DNA of 64,000 bases from an uncultured Stenotrophomonas sp. (GTDB lineage Bacteria > Pseudomonadota > Gammaproteobacteria > Xanthomonadales > Xanthomonadaceae), in NCBI RefSeq assembly GCF_945952405.1, contig NZ_CAMFIA010000001.1, positions 248,001-312,000 of the forward strand, given 5' to 3'. The translations under genes were made by a program, and so were the position numbers. Of this stretch, positions 26,362-39,830 are shown piece after piece (within the stretch, counting starts at the first letter, position 1; each line of letters starts with the position of its first letter). The notes under the pieces were generated by a model. That model made no database searches. It was not told the DNA's origin and worked only from the letters and a program-made list of their open reading frames with translations.

Positions 26362-26808
26362 ATGATAACCAAACCATTCGTTGGCGTACTGTTGGTTCTG
26401 TGTGCGGCTGCAGCATCGGCCTCGCCGTCGGAACCGGCCTGCGTGACGGTGGAGCAGGGCTGGGCGCGGTTGCCACCGAATCCGGCGATGCCGATGACCG
26501 CTGGCTACGGCGTCATCCACAACGGCTGCAGCAAGGCGGTGGCGATCACCGGCGCAGCCAGCAGCAGCTTCGGTGATGTGTCGCTGCACGAGACCACGAT
26601 CGTCGATGGGGTCAGCCGGATGCGCGCGATCGAGCGCCTGCCGCTGGCACCCGGTGCGCGCGCCGAACTCAAGCCCGGTGGCCTGCACCTGATGCTGATG
26701 CAGGGCAAGGGTGCGTTGAAGGACGGCCAGGCGGTCCCCCTGCGGTTGCAACTGGAGGGCGGTGGCGAAGCAAGCGCGACGTTGACCGTGCGCAAGACCG
26801 CGAAATGA
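26362..26808 (+). CDS. Periplasmic copper chaperone PCu(A)C
   Basis: A 148-residue exported protein with a signal peptide (PFVGVLLVLCAAAASASP). The copper site pattern H-x-x-x-M...H-x-M is present: SLHETTIVDGVSRMR near residue 75 and GGLHLMLMQGKG near 110. PCu(A)C proteins deliver Cu(I) to the CuA or CuB sites of terminal oxidases. The start is the ATG at 26362, 34 bases from the divergent crotonase start; GAAGG lies nearby. An SMAG dimer follows the stop. Its client oxidase cannot be told here, although a quinol oxidase operon lies 36 kb away. Confidence 0.9.
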   Translation: MITKPFVGVLLVLCAAAASASPSEPACVTVEQGWARLPPNPAMPMTAGYGVIHNGCSKAVAITGAASSSFGDVSLHETTIVDGVSRMRAIERLPLAPGARAELKPGGLHLMLMQGKGALKDGQAVPLRLQLEGGGEASATLTVRKTAK

Positions 26809-26814
26809 CGATCG

Positions 26815-26872
26815 GGTAGTGCCGGTCGCTGGCCGGCAACCGGGGAAATGCCGGCCAGCGGCCGGCACTACC
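26815..26872. repeat. SMAG-type REP, inverted dimer
   Basis: ggtagtgccggtcgctggccggca and tgccggccagcggccggcactacc, with 12 bases between. It lies between the convergent ends of the copper chaperone gene and the 241-residue protein gene. Confidence 0.9.
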
Positions 26873-26880
26873 CAACAGGC

Positions 26881-27606
26881 TTACGACCAGTCGTACGAGA
26901 ACAGCACCGTGCGGCTTTCCGGCTCGTACAGCATCACGATCGCATCGGCGCCGGTGGCGCACCAGTTGTAGCCGGCCACGTCGGCCACAGCGAAGAACTT
27001 GTTGCCATCGCGGGTGATGATCACCGTTTCGGCATCGTCCGCAGCATTGGGGTCGTCGGCAGCCTCGGTGAAGCCCAGCGCGAAGGCCGCGGGAATCTCC
27101 GCGGTCTCGGTCCAGTTGCCGAAACCGATCGGGCCACCCAGCGTATCCAGGTAGTCGCGCTCGCTGGCCTCACCCTTGCCGTAGCGCGAGTAGCAGGCCA
27201 GGCGTCCATGCTGCGCGTGGTAGTCGCGGGCCTTGGCGTAGCTGTCGCGCATCTGCGCGATGTGCTCCTGCGCGTCCTTGTCCGCCACTGCATCGCCGAT
27301 GAAATAGCCCTCGTTGCCGAGGAAGCGCATCCGGTTGTCCGCGGTCAGTTCGAAGGCGATCCAGTTGGTACCGGTGAAATCGTTGTGGTGGTCTTCGGTG
27401 CTCTCGCCGATGCAGCCGTCGTACGGCTCGATCGGGCACAGCATCGTTGCCGCCTGGCCGGCCAGTTCCGGGCGCAGCACGCCGAGGTCGATCTTCAGCA
27501 ACGGCAGCAGGTGCTGGCCGAGCCAGGCCTGGTCGGCGGGGAAGACCTCGGTGGGGAAGGGGACCATGCCGGGCAGCAGGTCGCGCAGTTCAGTCTGGTG
27601 GATCAT
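26881..27606 (-). CDS. Uncharacterised 241-residue cytosolic protein
   Basis: No signal peptide or membrane segment. Acidic, with several aromatic and negatively charged patches: PIEPYDGCIGESTEDHHNDF, LTADNRMRFLGNEGYFIGD, GNWTETAEIPAAFALGFTEA and a C-terminal TVLFSYDWS. I do not recognise the family, though the pattern of short beta strands suggests a compact globular fold. The ATG at 27606 has no clear ribosome site beyond AGGACTGAGATG; a longer frame would read through the adjacent SMAG repeat. It stands alone between two SMAG dimers. No function is proposed. Confidence 0.72.
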   Translation of the reverse strand: MIHQTELRDLLPGMVPFPTEVFPADQAWLGQHLLPLLKIDLGVLRPELAGQAATMLCPIEPYDGCIGESTEDHHNDFTGTNWIAFELTADNRMRFLGNEGYFIGDAVADKDAQEHIAQMRDSYAKARDYHAQHGRLACYSRYGKGEASERDYLDTLGGPIGFGNWTETAEIPAAFALGFTEAADDPNAADDAETVIITRDGNKFFAVADVAGYNWCATGADAIVMLYEPESRTVLFSYDWS

Positions 27607-27627
27607 CTCAGTCCTTTGAATCGTGTC

Positions 27628-27695
27628 GGTCGTGCCGGCCGCTGGCCGGCATCCGTGATACATCTGGAGGTTGCCGGCCAGCGGCCGGCACCACC
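27628..27695. repeat. SMAG-type REP, inverted dimer
   Basis: gtcgtgccggccgctggccggca and ttgccggccagcggccggcaccacc, a slightly degraded pair (CTAC replaced by CCAC at one end). It lies between two minus-strand genes. Confidence 0.85.
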
Positions 27696-27703
27696 AGGGT
27701 GCC

Positions 27704-28110
27704 TCAGGTAGAGGCGCTGCGGATCGCTTCCGGCAGTGGCGCGCTCTTGCCGGTCTGGGTGTCCATCCAGACCACCACCACGTTGCCGTCGGAATACAGC
27801 TTCGATTCGTCCTGCTGGTCGACGATGCGATGGCCGATGGTGACGCTGCTGTTGCCCAGTCGCTCGACGAACAGTTCGACCAGGATGTCGTTGGGCCACA
27901 CGATCGGCAGCCGGTAGTTGACGTTGGTCGCGGCCACCACCGGTGCGATGCGGTCGGTCATCGACACGCCCTCCACGCCCAGCATCCAGCGCACGCGCGC
28001 CTCCTCCAGGTAGGAGATGTACTTGGCGTTGTTGACGTGGCCCATGCTGTCCATGTCACGCCAGCGCACGCTGATCGGGATGCGGGCCAGGATCTTGTGT
28101 TCGCTGCTCA

Positions 28111-28111
<1 letters not shown>
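27704..28111 (-). CDS. Acyl-CoA thioesterase, 4-hydroxybenzoyl-CoA thioesterase (YbgC-like) family
   Basis: A 135-residue single hotdog-domain enzyme. The diagnostic catalytic segment RWRDMDSMGHVNNAKYISYLEEAR is present at residues 17-40 in two overlapping parts, with the catalytic Asp in DMDSMGHVN. The later strands VNYRLPIVWPNDILVELFV and VTIGHRIVDQ fit the fold. It hydrolyses a short or aromatic acyl-CoA; the substrate is not evident. Its start overlaps the uvrA stop by one base (TGATG), so it is translated from the uvrA message, an odd pairing of DNA repair and lipid metabolism. Confidence 0.9.
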
Positions 28112-31113
<3,002 letters not shown>

Positions 31114-31255
31114 GGGGGATCCGGTTGTGGGGGCGTTGGCTGGGTGCCGGGCCAGCGGGGAACGGCAATCGGTCAGCCTACCGAGGTGACCAGATGGGGG
31201 CAATGGGCGACAATGCCAGCCCGGTGTCTCACCTTGTGAGACGGCCCGACAGCCA

Positions 31256-31296
31256 GGGGTCAGATCCCTCTCACACGGTGAGAGGGATCTGACCCC
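31256..31296. repeat. GGGGTCAGATCCC palindromic repeat, copy 3
   Basis: A perfect inverted repeat, ggggtcagatccctctcac-acg-gtgagagggatctgacccc. It lies between divergent genes, in the promoter region rather than at a gene end. Compared with the 25495 copy, the inner stem differs on both arms (ctctcac/gtgagag against ctttcgc/gcgaaag) and stays paired. Confidence 0.92.
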
Positions 31297-31342
31297 GTCC
31301 CGGCCCCCCATTGCGGGGCCCCCTGGCCGTTCAGGGGTTGAC

Positions 31343-31372
31343 TTGACCCGCGCCGGTTGATCTGCGTACAAT
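31343..31372 (+). promoter_or_regulatory. Sigma-70 promoter of the rplU-rpmA operon
   Basis: -35 TTGACC (31343-31348) and -10 TACAAT (31367-31372) with an 18-base spacer. It is 66 bases before the rplU start codon. A second -35-like TTGACT overlaps at 31338 but gives a 23-base spacer. Confidence 0.85.
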
Positions 31373-31437
31373 CCCGCTCCTGTCCGCCCTCGATGGCGGC
31401 AGCTCAGACCACAATAACTACAGAGGAAGGCCTGGTC

Positions 31438-31746
31438 ATGTACGCAGTACTGGTCACCGGCGGTAAGCAATACCGCGTGGCGCAGGGCGAAAAGCTCCGC
31501 ATTGAAAAGCTCGAAGTCGAAGTCGGCAGCGAGATCAAGTTCGACAACATCCTGATGCTGGGTGACAGCGATGGCGTGAAGCTGGGCGATGCGCTGAAGG
31601 GCGCCGCCGTCACCGCCAAGGTCCTGTCCCAGGGTCGTGCTGACAAGGTCCGGATCATCAAGTTCCGTCGCCGCAAGCACCACATGAAGCGTCAGGGTCA
31701 CCGTCAGTACTACACCGAAATCGAGATCACCGGCATCGCCGGCTAA
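31438..31746 (+). CDS. rplU: 50S ribosomal protein L21
   Basis: A 102-residue ribosomal protein that binds 23S rRNA ([20 protein letters not shown]...[19 protein letters not shown]). The length and the N-terminal MYAVxxTGGKQYxV signature are standard. AGAGGAAGG sits upstream of the ATG. It forms the conserved rplU-rpmA-obgE cluster and is transcribed from the promoter at 31343. The gene order and sequence leave little doubt. Confidence 0.98.
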   Translation: MYAVLVTGGKQYRVAQGEKLRIEKLEVEVGSEIKFDNILMLGDSDGVKLGDALKGAAVTAKVLSQGRADKVRIIKFRRRKHHMKRQGHRQYYTEIEITGIAG

Positions 31747-31764
31747 GTATCAGGAGAAGCAGTC

Positions 31765-32028
31765 ATGGCACATAAAAAGGGCGTAGGCTCCTCGCGCAAC
31801 GGTCGCGACTCCAACCCGAAGTACCTGGGCGTCAAGATCTTCGGCGGCCAGGCCATCGAGGCCGGCAACATCATCGTGCGTCAGCGCGGCACCCAGTTCC
31901 ACCCGGGTTCCGGCGTCGGCCTGGGCCGTGACCACACCCTGTTCGCCCTCGTGGACGGCAAGGTGGAGTTCTCGGTCAAGGGCGCCAAGAAGCGTCGCAC
32001 CGTCAGCATCGTCTCGGCCGACGCCTGA
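31765..32028 (+). CDS. rpmA: 50S ribosomal protein L27
   Basis: An 87-residue ribosomal protein of the peptidyl transferase centre region. The N-terminal [20 protein letters not shown] is the standard form, with no Firmicutes-like cleaved extension; the basic N-terminal tail reaches toward the tRNA acceptor ends. It starts 18 bases after rplU, with CAGGAGAAG upstream. A terminator follows 50 bases after the stop, before obgE. Confidence 0.98.
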   Translation: MAHKKGVGSSRNGRDSNPKYLGVKIFGGQAIEAGNIIVRQRGTQFHPGSGVGLGRDHTLFALVDGKVEFSVKGAKKRRTVSIVSADA

Positions 32029-32077
32029 TCCAGGCATCGCCGGCACCCGTGCCCCGGCATGGGAATGCTGCATGAAG

Positions 32078-32100
32078 AGCCCCGCTTCGGCGGGGCTTTT
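32078..32100 (+). terminator. Rho-independent terminator after rpmA
   Basis: An 8-bp stem agccccgc / gcggggct with a ttcg tetraloop, followed by TTT. It suggests that obgE has its own promoter or depends on partial read-through. Confidence 0.85.
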
Positions 32101-32106
32101 CGTTAG

Positions 32107-33258
<1,152 letters not shown>

Positions 33259-33276
33259 TGCCATCGCGGTCTGCGC

Positions 33277-33306
33277 AAAAAACCCGGCCTTGGCCGGGTT
33301 TTTTTT
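33277..33306 (+). terminator. Rho-independent terminator after obgE
   Basis: aaaacccggcc-ttg-gccgggttttttttt: a GC stem with A-run and T-run. It is followed by a palindromic repeat and faces the rpsT terminator. Confidence 0.92.
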
Positions 33307-33312
33307 GTTGTT

Positions 33313-33353
33313 GGGGTCAGATCCCTTTTCCGCTGGAAAAGGGATCTGACCCC
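33313..33353. repeat. GGGGTCAGATCCC palindromic repeat, copy 4
   Basis: A perfect inverted repeat, ggggtcagatcccttttccg and a matching right arm, lying between the two convergent terminators of obgE and rpsT. Its inner stem (ttttcc/ggaaaa) again differs from the other copies on both arms. Confidence 0.92.
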
Positions 33354-33365
33354 GGGCGTGCAGGC

Positions 33366-33392
33366 AACAAAAAACCCGGCCGGGGCCGGGTT
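33366..33392 (-). terminator. Rho-independent terminator after rpsT
   Basis: On the minus strand the hairpin cccggcc-cc-ggccggg is followed by TTTTTTGTTG. It is 45 bases downstream of the rpsT stop. Confidence 0.88.
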
Positions 33393-33436
33393 CTTGTCTG
33401 CTGCCCGGCCCCGAGGGGCAGGGCGGCAACGCCGGA

Positions 33437-33706
33437 TCAGGCGGCCTTGAGGGCCTTGATGCGGTCGTTCAGGCGGCTCTTGTGGCGAGCAGCCTTGTTC
33501 TTGTGGATCAGGCCACGCGCGCTGAAGCGATCCAGGATCGGCTGGGCAACGGCGAAGGCGGCTTCGGCGCCGGCGGCATCGTTGGCGTCCAGCGCCTTGA
33601 TCACTTTCTTGACAGCGGTGCGCAGCATCGAGCGCTGAGCCACGTTGCGCGCGTTGCGCACGACGGTCTGCTTGGCGCGCTTCTTGGCGGACTTGATATT
33701 GGCCAC
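33437..33706 (-). CDS. rpsT: 30S ribosomal protein S20
   Basis: An 89-residue primary 16S rRNA-binding protein, very basic and all-helical ([20 protein letters not shown]...[19 protein letters not shown]). The N-terminal [10 protein letters not shown] is the family hallmark. A strong promoter lies upstream (33756-33784) and a terminator downstream, so it is its own transcription unit, divergent from murJ and convergent with obgE. Confidence 0.98.
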   Translation of the reverse strand: MANIKSAKKRAKQTVVRNARNVAQRSMLRTAVKKVIKALDANDAAGAEAAFAVAQPILDRFSARGLIHKNKAARHKSRLNDRIKALKAA

Positions 33707-33755
33707 GGTGGTGGTTTCCTGAAAAAATCGGTGTTATGGGAACAGCAAGCTAGCT

Positions 33756-33784
33756 AGTATGATGGCGTAAGAAATGCACGTCAA
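33756..33784 (-). promoter_or_regulatory. Sigma-70 promoter of rpsT
   Basis: On the minus strand, -35 TTGACG (complement of 33779-33784) and -10 CATACT (complement of 33756-33761) with a 17-base spacer. It is 50 bases before the rpsT start. A second TTGACA lies 11 bases further upstream. Confidence 0.75.
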
Positions 33785-33808
33785 GTCGATTGTCAAGAGG
33801 GACGCTGA

Positions 33809-35428
33809 GTGAGTTCACCCAAGTTGTTGCGGGGCCTGCTGTCGTTCAGCAGCATGACCATGGTCTCGCGCGTACTCGGACTTGTCCGGGACTTCGTGGT
33901 GACCACCACGTTCGGCACCAACGCCATCACTGATGCTTTCTGGGTCGCCTTCAGGGTACCCAATTTCCTGCGCCGGTTGTTCGCCGAGGGCTCCTTCGCC
34001 ACTGCTTTCGTGCCGGTGTTCACGGAAGTGAAGGAAACCCGCAGCCATGCCGAACTGCGCGAGCTGATGGCCCGCACCGCGGGCACCCTGGGCGGGATCC
34101 TGATGCTGGTCACCGCGCTGGCGCTGATCTTCGCGCCGCAGCTGGCCTCGGTCTTCTCAAGTGGTGTTGATACCGACCCGGTCAAGCAGGGCCTGCTGGT
34201 CGACCTGTTCCGGCTGACCTTCCCGTTCCTGCTGTTCGTCTCGCTCACCGCACTGGCCGGTGGCGCGCTGAACAGTTTCCAGCGTTTCGCGATGCCGGCA
34301 CTGACCCCGGTCATCCTCAACCTGTGCATGATCGCCGGCGCCCTGTGGCTGGCGCCGCGGCTGGGCGGCACCCCGGAAAAGCAGATCCTGGCGCTGGGCT
34401 GGGCGGTGCTGGCCGCCGGCGTCCTGCAGCTGCTGTTCCAGCTGCCGTCGCTGAAGGGCATCAACCTGCTGACCCTGCCGCGCTGGGGCTGGCGCCACCC
34501 GGGCGTGCGCAAGGTCATGACGTTGATGGTGCCGACCCTGTTCGGCTCCTCGGTGGCGCAGATCAACCTGCTGCTGGATACCGTCATCGCGGCCAAGCTG
34601 ACCGATGGCTCGCAGTCCTGGCTGTCGCTGGCCGATCGGTTCCTGGAGCTGCCGCTGGGCGTGTTCGGCGTGGCCCTGGGCACGGTGATCCTGCCGGCGC
34701 TGGCCCGCCACCACGTCAGCACCGACCGCGAGGGCTTCTCGCGGTCGCTGGACTGGGGCCTGCGGATGACCCTGCTGATCTCGGTTCCGGCCATGCTGGG
34801 CCTGCTGCTGCTGGCCGAGCCGCTGATCGCGACCATCTTCCAGCACGGCCAGTTCAGCGCGTTCGATACCCGCATGACCGCGCTGTCGGTGTACGGGCTG
34901 AGCTTCGGCCTGCCGGCGTTCGCCCTGCTGAAGGTGGTGCTTCCGGCCTTCTATGCCCGCCAGGACACCCGGACCCCGGTGCGTGCCGGCGTGGCCGCGC
35001 TGGTGGCCAACATGGTGTTCAACTTCATCCTGCTGGCAGTGCTGTACCACCTGATGGTGCCCGATGCGCTGAAGGCGCAGGGCGTGATGGCGGCGATCGG
35101 CAAGCAGCCGGGCCTGCACCTGGCGCTGGGCATCGCCAGTGCGCTGTCCAGTTACCTGAACCTGGGCCTGCTCTGGTACTGGCTGGGCAAGACTGATGTG
35201 TACCAGCGGCGACCAGGCTGGGGCGGCTACCTGCTGCGCCTGCTGCTGGCCTGCGCGGCCATGGTCGGCGTGCTGCTGGCCCTGCTGCACTGGCTGCCGG
35301 GCTTCTCGGCCATGCACGTGTGGGAGCGGATCGGCGCCCTGGCGCTGCTGGTCGGCGGCGGCGGCGCGACCTATGCGCTGGCCATGGTGGCGATGGGCTT
35401 CCGCCCGCGCGACCTGCGCGGGCATTGA
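33809..35428 (+). CDS. murJ: Lipid II flippase MurJ (MviN)
   Basis: A 539-residue polytopic inner-membrane protein of the MOP superfamily that flips lipid II for peptidoglycan synthesis. About 14 hydrophobic segments are visible. Family hallmarks include the N-terminal SRVLGLVRDFVVTTTFGT and NFLRRLFAEGSFATAFVPVF, SVAQINLLLDTVIA, and FLELPLGVFGVALGTVILPA. The start is a GTG at 33809 with GAGGG upstream. It begins a run of plus-strand genes (murJ, ribF, ileS, lspA, ispH) that mixes envelope and housekeeping functions in an arrangement common in gammaproteobacteria. Confidence 0.97.
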   Translation: MSSPKLLRGLLSFSSMTMVSRVLGLVRDFVVTTTFGTNAITDAFWVAFRVPNFLRRLFAEGSFATAFVPVFTEVKETRSHAELRELMARTAGTLGGILMLVTALALIFAPQLASVFSSGVDTDPVKQGLLVDLFRLTFPFLLFVSLTALAGGALNSFQRFAMPALTPVILNLCMIAGALWLAPRLGGTPEKQILALGWAVLAAGVLQLLFQLPSLKGINLLTLPRWGWRHPGVRKVMTLMVPTLFGSSVAQINLLLDTVIAAKLTDGSQSWLSLADRFLELPLGVFGVALGTVILPALARHHVSTDREGFSRSLDWGLRMTLLISVPAMLGLLLLAEPLIATIFQHGQFSAFDTRMTALSVYGLSFGLPAFALLKVVLPAFYARQDTRTPVRAGVAALVANMVFNFILLAVLYHLMVPDALKAQGVMAAIGKQPGLHLALGIASALSSYLNLGLLWYWLGKTDVYQRRPGWGGYLLRLLLACAAMVGVLLALLHWLPGFSAMHVWERIGALALLVGGGGATYALAMVAMGFRPRDLRGH

Positions 35429-35503
35429 TCGCAGCCTGTGGCGGCTATACTTCAGGGTTACACCATTGAAGCGGCGGCCCCGGTCGGGCCGGAACGAGAG
35501 TTG

Positions 35504-36451
35504 ATGAGCAGGCTGTTCAGAAGCGTCGAGGGCGGGGAGCTGTTCCCCAACGGAAGCGTGGTCTGTATCGGCGCATTCGACGGCCTCCACCTGGGCCATC
35601 GTGCGCTGGTCCGCCACGCGGTTGCCCGCGCGCGCGCCTTGGGCGTGGCCGCAGTGGCGGTGGCGTTCGAGCCGCTGCCACGTGAATTCTTCGCCCAGGG
35701 CACGCCGCCGCCGCGGCTGACCCTGGCGCGCAGCAAGGTCGAGATCCTGCGCGAGCTGGGCGTCGATGCGATCGGCCTGCTGCGTTTCGACGCGGCGATG
35801 GCGGCGATGCCGGCCGAGACCTTCGTGCGCCAGCTGCTGGTCAATCGCCTGGGCGCGCGTGAGGTCTGGATCGGGCCGGAGTTCTGCTTCGGCAACCGCC
35901 GTCGTGGCGACCTGGCCCTGCTGCAACAGCTCGGCGCCGAGCTGGGCTTCAGCGCGGGTGAGATCGAAGCGGTGGACCTGCATGGCGAACGCATCTCCAG
36001 CACCCGCATCCGCCAGCTGCTGCAGGACGGCGACTTCACCCGTGCCGGCGACCTGCTGGGCCGCCCGTACGCGATCAGCGGCCGGGTCGTGCGTGGACGC
36101 CAGCTCGGCCGTACGCTGGGCTTCCCGACCGCCAACCTGCGCTTCCCGAAGACGCCGGCGCTGTCGGGCATCTACGCGACCTGGGTGCACGGCGTGTTCG
36201 ACCAGCCCTGGCCCTCGGTCTCCAGCTTCGGCACGCGGCCGACGGTGGAGGGCGTGGAGCCGCTGCTGGAAGCCCACCTGTTCGATTTCCAGGGCGACCT
36301 GTACGGTCGCCACATCGATGTGGAGTTCGTCGCCAAGCTGCGCGACGAAGAGAAATTCAACGATCTGGCGGCGCTGACCGACCAGATGCACCGCGACGCC
36401 GAACAGGCGCGCGCCATCCTTTCCGAACATAGATTGCGAGCCACTGCGTGA
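35504..36451 (+). CDS. ribF: Bifunctional riboflavin kinase / FAD synthetase RibF
   Basis: A 315-residue cytosolic enzyme making FMN and FAD. The N-terminal nucleotidyltransferase domain (residues 1-180) has [16 protein letters not shown], the HxGH-like motif, and [15 protein letters not shown]. The C-terminal flavokinase domain has [18 protein letters not shown] and GIYATWVHG with FGTRPTVEG. The start is the ATG at 35504; a TTG just before it is possible. The stop overlaps the ileS start by four bases (GTGA). Confidence 0.97.
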   Translation: MSRLFRSVEGGELFPNGSVVCIGAFDGLHLGHRALVRHAVARARALGVAAVAVAFEPLPREFFAQGTPPPRLTLARSKVEILRELGVDAIGLLRFDAAMAAMPAETFVRQLLVNRLGAREVWIGPEFCFGNRRRGDLALLQQLGAELGFSAGEIEAVDLHGERISSTRIRQLLQDGDFTRAGDLLGRPYAISGRVVRGRQLGRTLGFPTANLRFPKTPALSGIYATWVHGVFDQPWPSVSSFGTRPTVEGVEPLLEAHLFDFQGDLYGRHIDVEFVAKLRDEEKFNDLAALTDQMHRDAEQARAILSEHRLRATA

Positions 36452-39279
36452 GCCAGGACTACAAGACCACCCTGAACCTGCCAGCCACCGAATTCCCGAT
36501 GCGCGGCGATCTGCCCAAGCGCGAGCCGGGTATTCTGGCGCGGTGGGAAGAGCAGGGGCTCTACCAGCAGCTGCGCGACAACGCCGCCGGCCGCCCGCTG
36601 TTCGTGCTGCATGACGGCCCGCCGTACGCCAACGGCCGCATCCACCTCGGCCATGCGGTCAACAAGATCCTGAAGGACATCATCGTCAAGTCGCGCTACC
36701 TGGCCGGCTTCGATGCGCCCTACGTGCCGGGCTGGGACTGCCACGGCCTGCCGATCGAGATCGCGGTCGAAAAGAAGTGGGGCAAGGTCGGTACCAAGCT
36801 CGATGCGGTGGCCTTCCGGCAGAAGTGCCGTGAATTCGCCGAAGAGCAGATCAACATCCAGCGCGTGGACTTCAAGCGCCTGGGCGTGACCGGCGATTGG
36901 GACAACCCGTACAAGACCCTGAGCTTCGACTTCGAGGCCAACGAGATCCGTGCGCTGGCCAAGATCGTGGCCAATGGCCACCTGGTGCGTGGCGCCAAGC
37001 CGGTGTACTGGTGCTTCGACTGTGGCTCGGCTCTGGCCGAGGCCGAGATCGAATACCAGGAAAAGGAATCGCCGGCGATCGACGTGGCCTACGCCGCGCG
37101 CGATGCGCAGGCGTTCGGCCAGGCATTCGGCGTGAACGTGCCGGCCGATGTTGAAGTGGCGGTGCCGATCTGGACCACCACGCCGTGGACGCTGCCGGCC
37201 TCGCTGGCGGTGTCGCTGGGCGCCGAGATCCGCTATGTGCTGGCCGAAGGCCCGGCCCACAACGGCAAGCGCCGTTGGCTGGTGCTGGCCGCTGCGCTGG
37301 CCGAGCGCGCGCTGCAGCGCTACGGCGTGGACGAGGTGGTGCTGCACGGTGAAACCACCGGTGCGGCGCTGGACAGGCAGCTGCTGGTGCACCCGTTCTA
37401 TCCGCAGCGCGAGATCCTGGTGCTCAACGGCGACCACGTGTCCGACGAGGACGGTACCGGTGCGGTGCACACCGCGCCCGGCCACGGCCAGGAAGACTTC
37501 GTGGTCAGCCAGAAGTACGGCCTGATGGACAGGTACAACGCCGGCCAGATCACCCCGATCGACGGCGCGGGTGTCTATCTGGAATCGACCCCGCCGGCCG
37601 GTGACGTGGTGCTGGCCGGCCAGCACCTGTGGAAGGCGCAGGACGCCATCGTCGGCGTGCTGCGCGACAGCGGCGCGCTGCTGGCGTTCCATCCGATCCG
37701 CCACAGCTACCCGCACTGCTGGCGCCACAAGAAGCCGGTGGTGTTCCGCGCCACCCCGCAGTGGTTCATCTCGATGGACAAGGCCAACCTGCGCAGCGAT
37801 GCGCTGGCCGCCATCGACACCGTGGGCTGGTTCCCGACCTGGGGCAAGGCGCGCATCCAGAGCATGGTTGACGGTCGCCCGGACTGGACCATCTCGCGCC
37901 AGCGCACCTGGGGCGTGCCGATCGCGCTGTTCACCCATCGCCAGACCGGCGAGATCCACCCGCGTTCGGTGGAACTGATGCAGCAGGTGGCCGACCGTGT
38001 CGAAGCCGAGGGCATCGACGTGTGGTACTCGCTGGATGCCGCCGAGCTGCTGGGTGCCGAAGCGGCCGACTACGAGAAGGTCACCGACATCCTCGACGTC
38101 TGGTTCGATTCCGGCGTGACCCACGAAGGCGTGCTTGCCGCACGCGGCTTCGGCAAGCCGGCCGACCTGTACCTGGAAGGCTCCGACCAGCATCGCGGCT
38201 GGTTCCAGTCCTCGCTGCTGACCGGCGTGGCGATCGACCAGCGCGCCCCGTACAAGCAGTGCCTGACCCACGGCTTCACCGTGGACGAGCAGGGCCGCAA
38301 GATGTCCAAGTCGCTGGGCAACGGCATCGAGCCGCAGGACATCATGAACAAGCTGGGCGCGGATATCCTGCGCCTGTGGATCGCCTCGGCCGACTACAGC
38401 AACGAGATGTCGCTGTCGCAGGAGATCCTCAAGCGCAATGCCGATGCCTACCGCCGCCTGCGCAACACCGCCCGCTTCCTGCTGGGCAACCTGGACGGCT
38501 TCGACCCGGCCCAGCACCTGCGCCCGCTCGACCAGATGGTCGCGCTGGACCGCTGGATCGTGCATCGCGCGTGGGAGCTGCAGGAGAAGATCAAGGCCGC
38601 CTACGACAGCTACAACATGGCCGAGATCGTGCAGCTGCTGCTGAACTTCTGCAGCGTGGACCTGGGCTCGCTGTACCTGGACGTGACCAAGGACCGCCTG
38701 TACACGATGCAGGCCGATTCGCACGGCCGCCGTTCGGCGCAGAGCGCGATGTACCACATCGCCGAAGCGTTCACCCGCTGGGTCGCGCCGATCCTGACCT
38801 TCACTGCCGACGAACTGTGGGGCTACCTGCCGGGCGAGCATGCCGGCCACGTGCTGTTCACCACCTGGTACGACGGCCTGGCGCCGCTGCCGGCCGATGC
38901 CCAGCTCGGCGCCGCCGATTTCGAGCAGCTGCTGGCCGTGCGCGAGCAGGTTGCCAAGGTGCTCGAGCCGATGCGTTCCAACGGTGCGATCGGTGCCGCG
39001 CTGGAAGCGGAGATCACCATCGCCGCCAACCAAGAGCAGGCCGCGCGCTGGCAGCCGCTGGCCGATGAACTGCGTTTCCTGTTCATCAGCGGCGACGTGC
39101 AGGTGCGCCCGGCGACCACCGACGAAGTGTTCGTCAGCGCCCAGCCGACCACCAAGGCCAAGTGCGTGCGGTGCTGGCACCACCGTGACGACGTCGGCCG
39201 CCATGCCGATCATCCGGAACTGTGCGGCCGTTGCGTGAGCAACGTCGCCGGTGCCGGTGAAGTGCGGAGCTGGTTCTGA
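36448..39279 (+). CDS. ileS: Isoleucine--tRNA ligase
   Basis: A 943-residue class I aminoacyl-tRNA synthetase. The HIGH-type motif is H66LGH, the KMSKS motif begins at Lys618, and the CP1 editing domain (about residues 190-400) includes [13 protein letters not shown] and [17 protein letters not shown]. The C-terminal zinc site is [12 protein letters not shown]...CGRC, typical of bacterial type 1 IleRS. The GTG start overlaps ribF by four bases. It is immediately followed by lspA with a one-base overlap, so the three genes form one translational unit. Confidence 0.98.
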   Translation: MSQDYKTTLNLPATEFPMRGDLPKREPGILARWEEQGLYQQLRDNAAGRPLFVLHDGPPYANGRIHLGHAVNKILKDIIVKSRYLAGFDAPYVPGWDCHGLPIEIAVEKKWGKVGTKLDAVAFRQKCREFAEEQINIQRVDFKRLGVTGDWDNPYKTLSFDFEANEIRALAKIVANGHLVRGAKPVYWCFDCGSALAEAEIEYQEKESPAIDVAYAARDAQAFGQAFGVNVPADVEVAVPIWTTTPWTLPASLAVSLGAEIRYVLAEGPAHNGKRRWLVLAAALAERALQRYGVDEVVLHGETTGAALDRQLLVHPFYPQREILVLNGDHVSDEDGTGAVHTAPGHGQEDFVVSQKYGLMDRYNAGQITPIDGAGVYLESTPPAGDVVLAGQHLWKAQDAIVGVLRDSGALLAFHPIRHSYPHCWRHKKPVVFRATPQWFISMDKANLRSDALAAIDTVGWFPTWGKARIQSMVDGRPDWTISRQRTWGVPIALFTHRQTGEIHPRSVELMQQVADRVEAEGIDVWYSLDAAELLGAEAADYEKVTDILDVWFDSGVTHEGVLAARGFGKPADLYLEGSDQHRGWFQSSLLTGVAIDQRAPYKQCLTHGFTVDEQGRKMSKSLGNGIEPQDIMNKLGADILRLWIASADYSNEMSLSQEILKRNADAYRRLRNTARFLLGNLDGFDPAQHLRPLDQMVALDRWIVHRAWELQEKIKAAYDSYNMAEIVQLLLNFCSVDLGSLYLDVTKDRLYTMQADSHGRRSAQSAMYHIAEAFTRWVAPILTFTADELWGYLPGEHAGHVLFTTWYDGLAPLPADAQLGAADFEQLLAVREQVAKVLEPMRSNGAIGAALEAEITIAANQEQAARWQPLADELRFLFISGDVQVRPATTDEVFVSAQPTTKAKCVRCWHHRDDVGRHADHPELCGRCVSNVAGAGEVRSWF

Positions 39280-39803
39280 TGAGCGCCGCACGTCCGCATC
39301 CGAACGCGCTGGTCTGGCTGCTGCTGTCGGCCGCCATCATCGGCCTGGACCAGTGGTCCAAGGCCTGGGTCCTGTCGAGCCTGCCGGAGTTCCAGCCGGT
39401 GGTGGTCATCGATGGCTTCTGGAACTGGTACCGCACCTACAACACCGGCGCAGCGTTCAGCTTCCTGAGCGACGCCGGTGGCTGGCAGAAGTACTTCTTC
39501 ACCGCGCTGGCGATCGCCATCAGCGGCCTGATGGCCTGGTGGCTGCGCGGCACCGCCCGTGGCAACTGGAAGGCGGCAGTGCCGTATGCGCTGATCATCG
39601 GCGGTGCCATCGGCAACGTGATCGACCGCCAGGTGCATGGCCACGTGGTCGATTTCATCCAGTGGTACGTGGGCAGCTACACCTGGCCCTCGTTCAACAT
39701 CGCCGATTCGGCCATCGTGGTGGGTGCCATCGGCATCGCACTGTTTGGCCTGTTCGACGGCAAGTCCGCCAAAAAGGCGGATAATGCCAATCCGAAACCG
39801 TAA
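39279..39803 (+). CDS. lspA: Lipoprotein signal peptidase (signal peptidase II)
   Basis: A 174-residue inner-membrane aspartyl protease that cleaves prolipoprotein signal peptides. Four hydrophobic helices are visible. The catalytic pair is Asp116 in GNVIDR and Asp143 in FNIADS, with the conserved [10 protein letters not shown]. The start overlaps the ileS stop by one base (TGATG), so the two are coupled. A short gap of 27 bases separates it from ispH. Confidence 0.98.
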   Translation: MSAARPHPNALVWLLLSAAIIGLDQWSKAWVLSSLPEFQPVVVIDGFWNWYRTYNTGAAFSFLSDAGGWQKYFFTALAIAISGLMAWWLRGTARGNWKAAVPYALIIGGAIGNVIDRQVHGHVVDFIQWYVGSYTWPSFNIADSAIVVGAIGIALFGLFDGKSAKKADNANPKP

Positions 39804-39830
39804 GCCGGCCGCTGCCGGGAGATTGAACTG

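Larger units (their letters stand above)
31114..31437. other. Divergent uvrA / rplU intergenic region with repeats and promoter
   Basis: No gene is visible. It contains a short inverted repeat (gtctcaccttgtgagac, 31226-31242), the GGGGTCAGATCCC palindrome (31256-31296) and the rplU promoter (31343-31372). I searched for a LexA-type operator for uvrA and found no convincing CTG-N10-CAG near its start. Confidence 0.7.

Noticed and set aside
31114..31200. LexA operator for uvrA
   Set aside because: No CTG-N10-CAG or close variant near the start was convincing.
36172..39291. A minus-strand frame of 1039 codons opposite ileS
   Set aside because: A mirror frame of a highly conserved gene, with no recognisable protein and no ribosome binding site.
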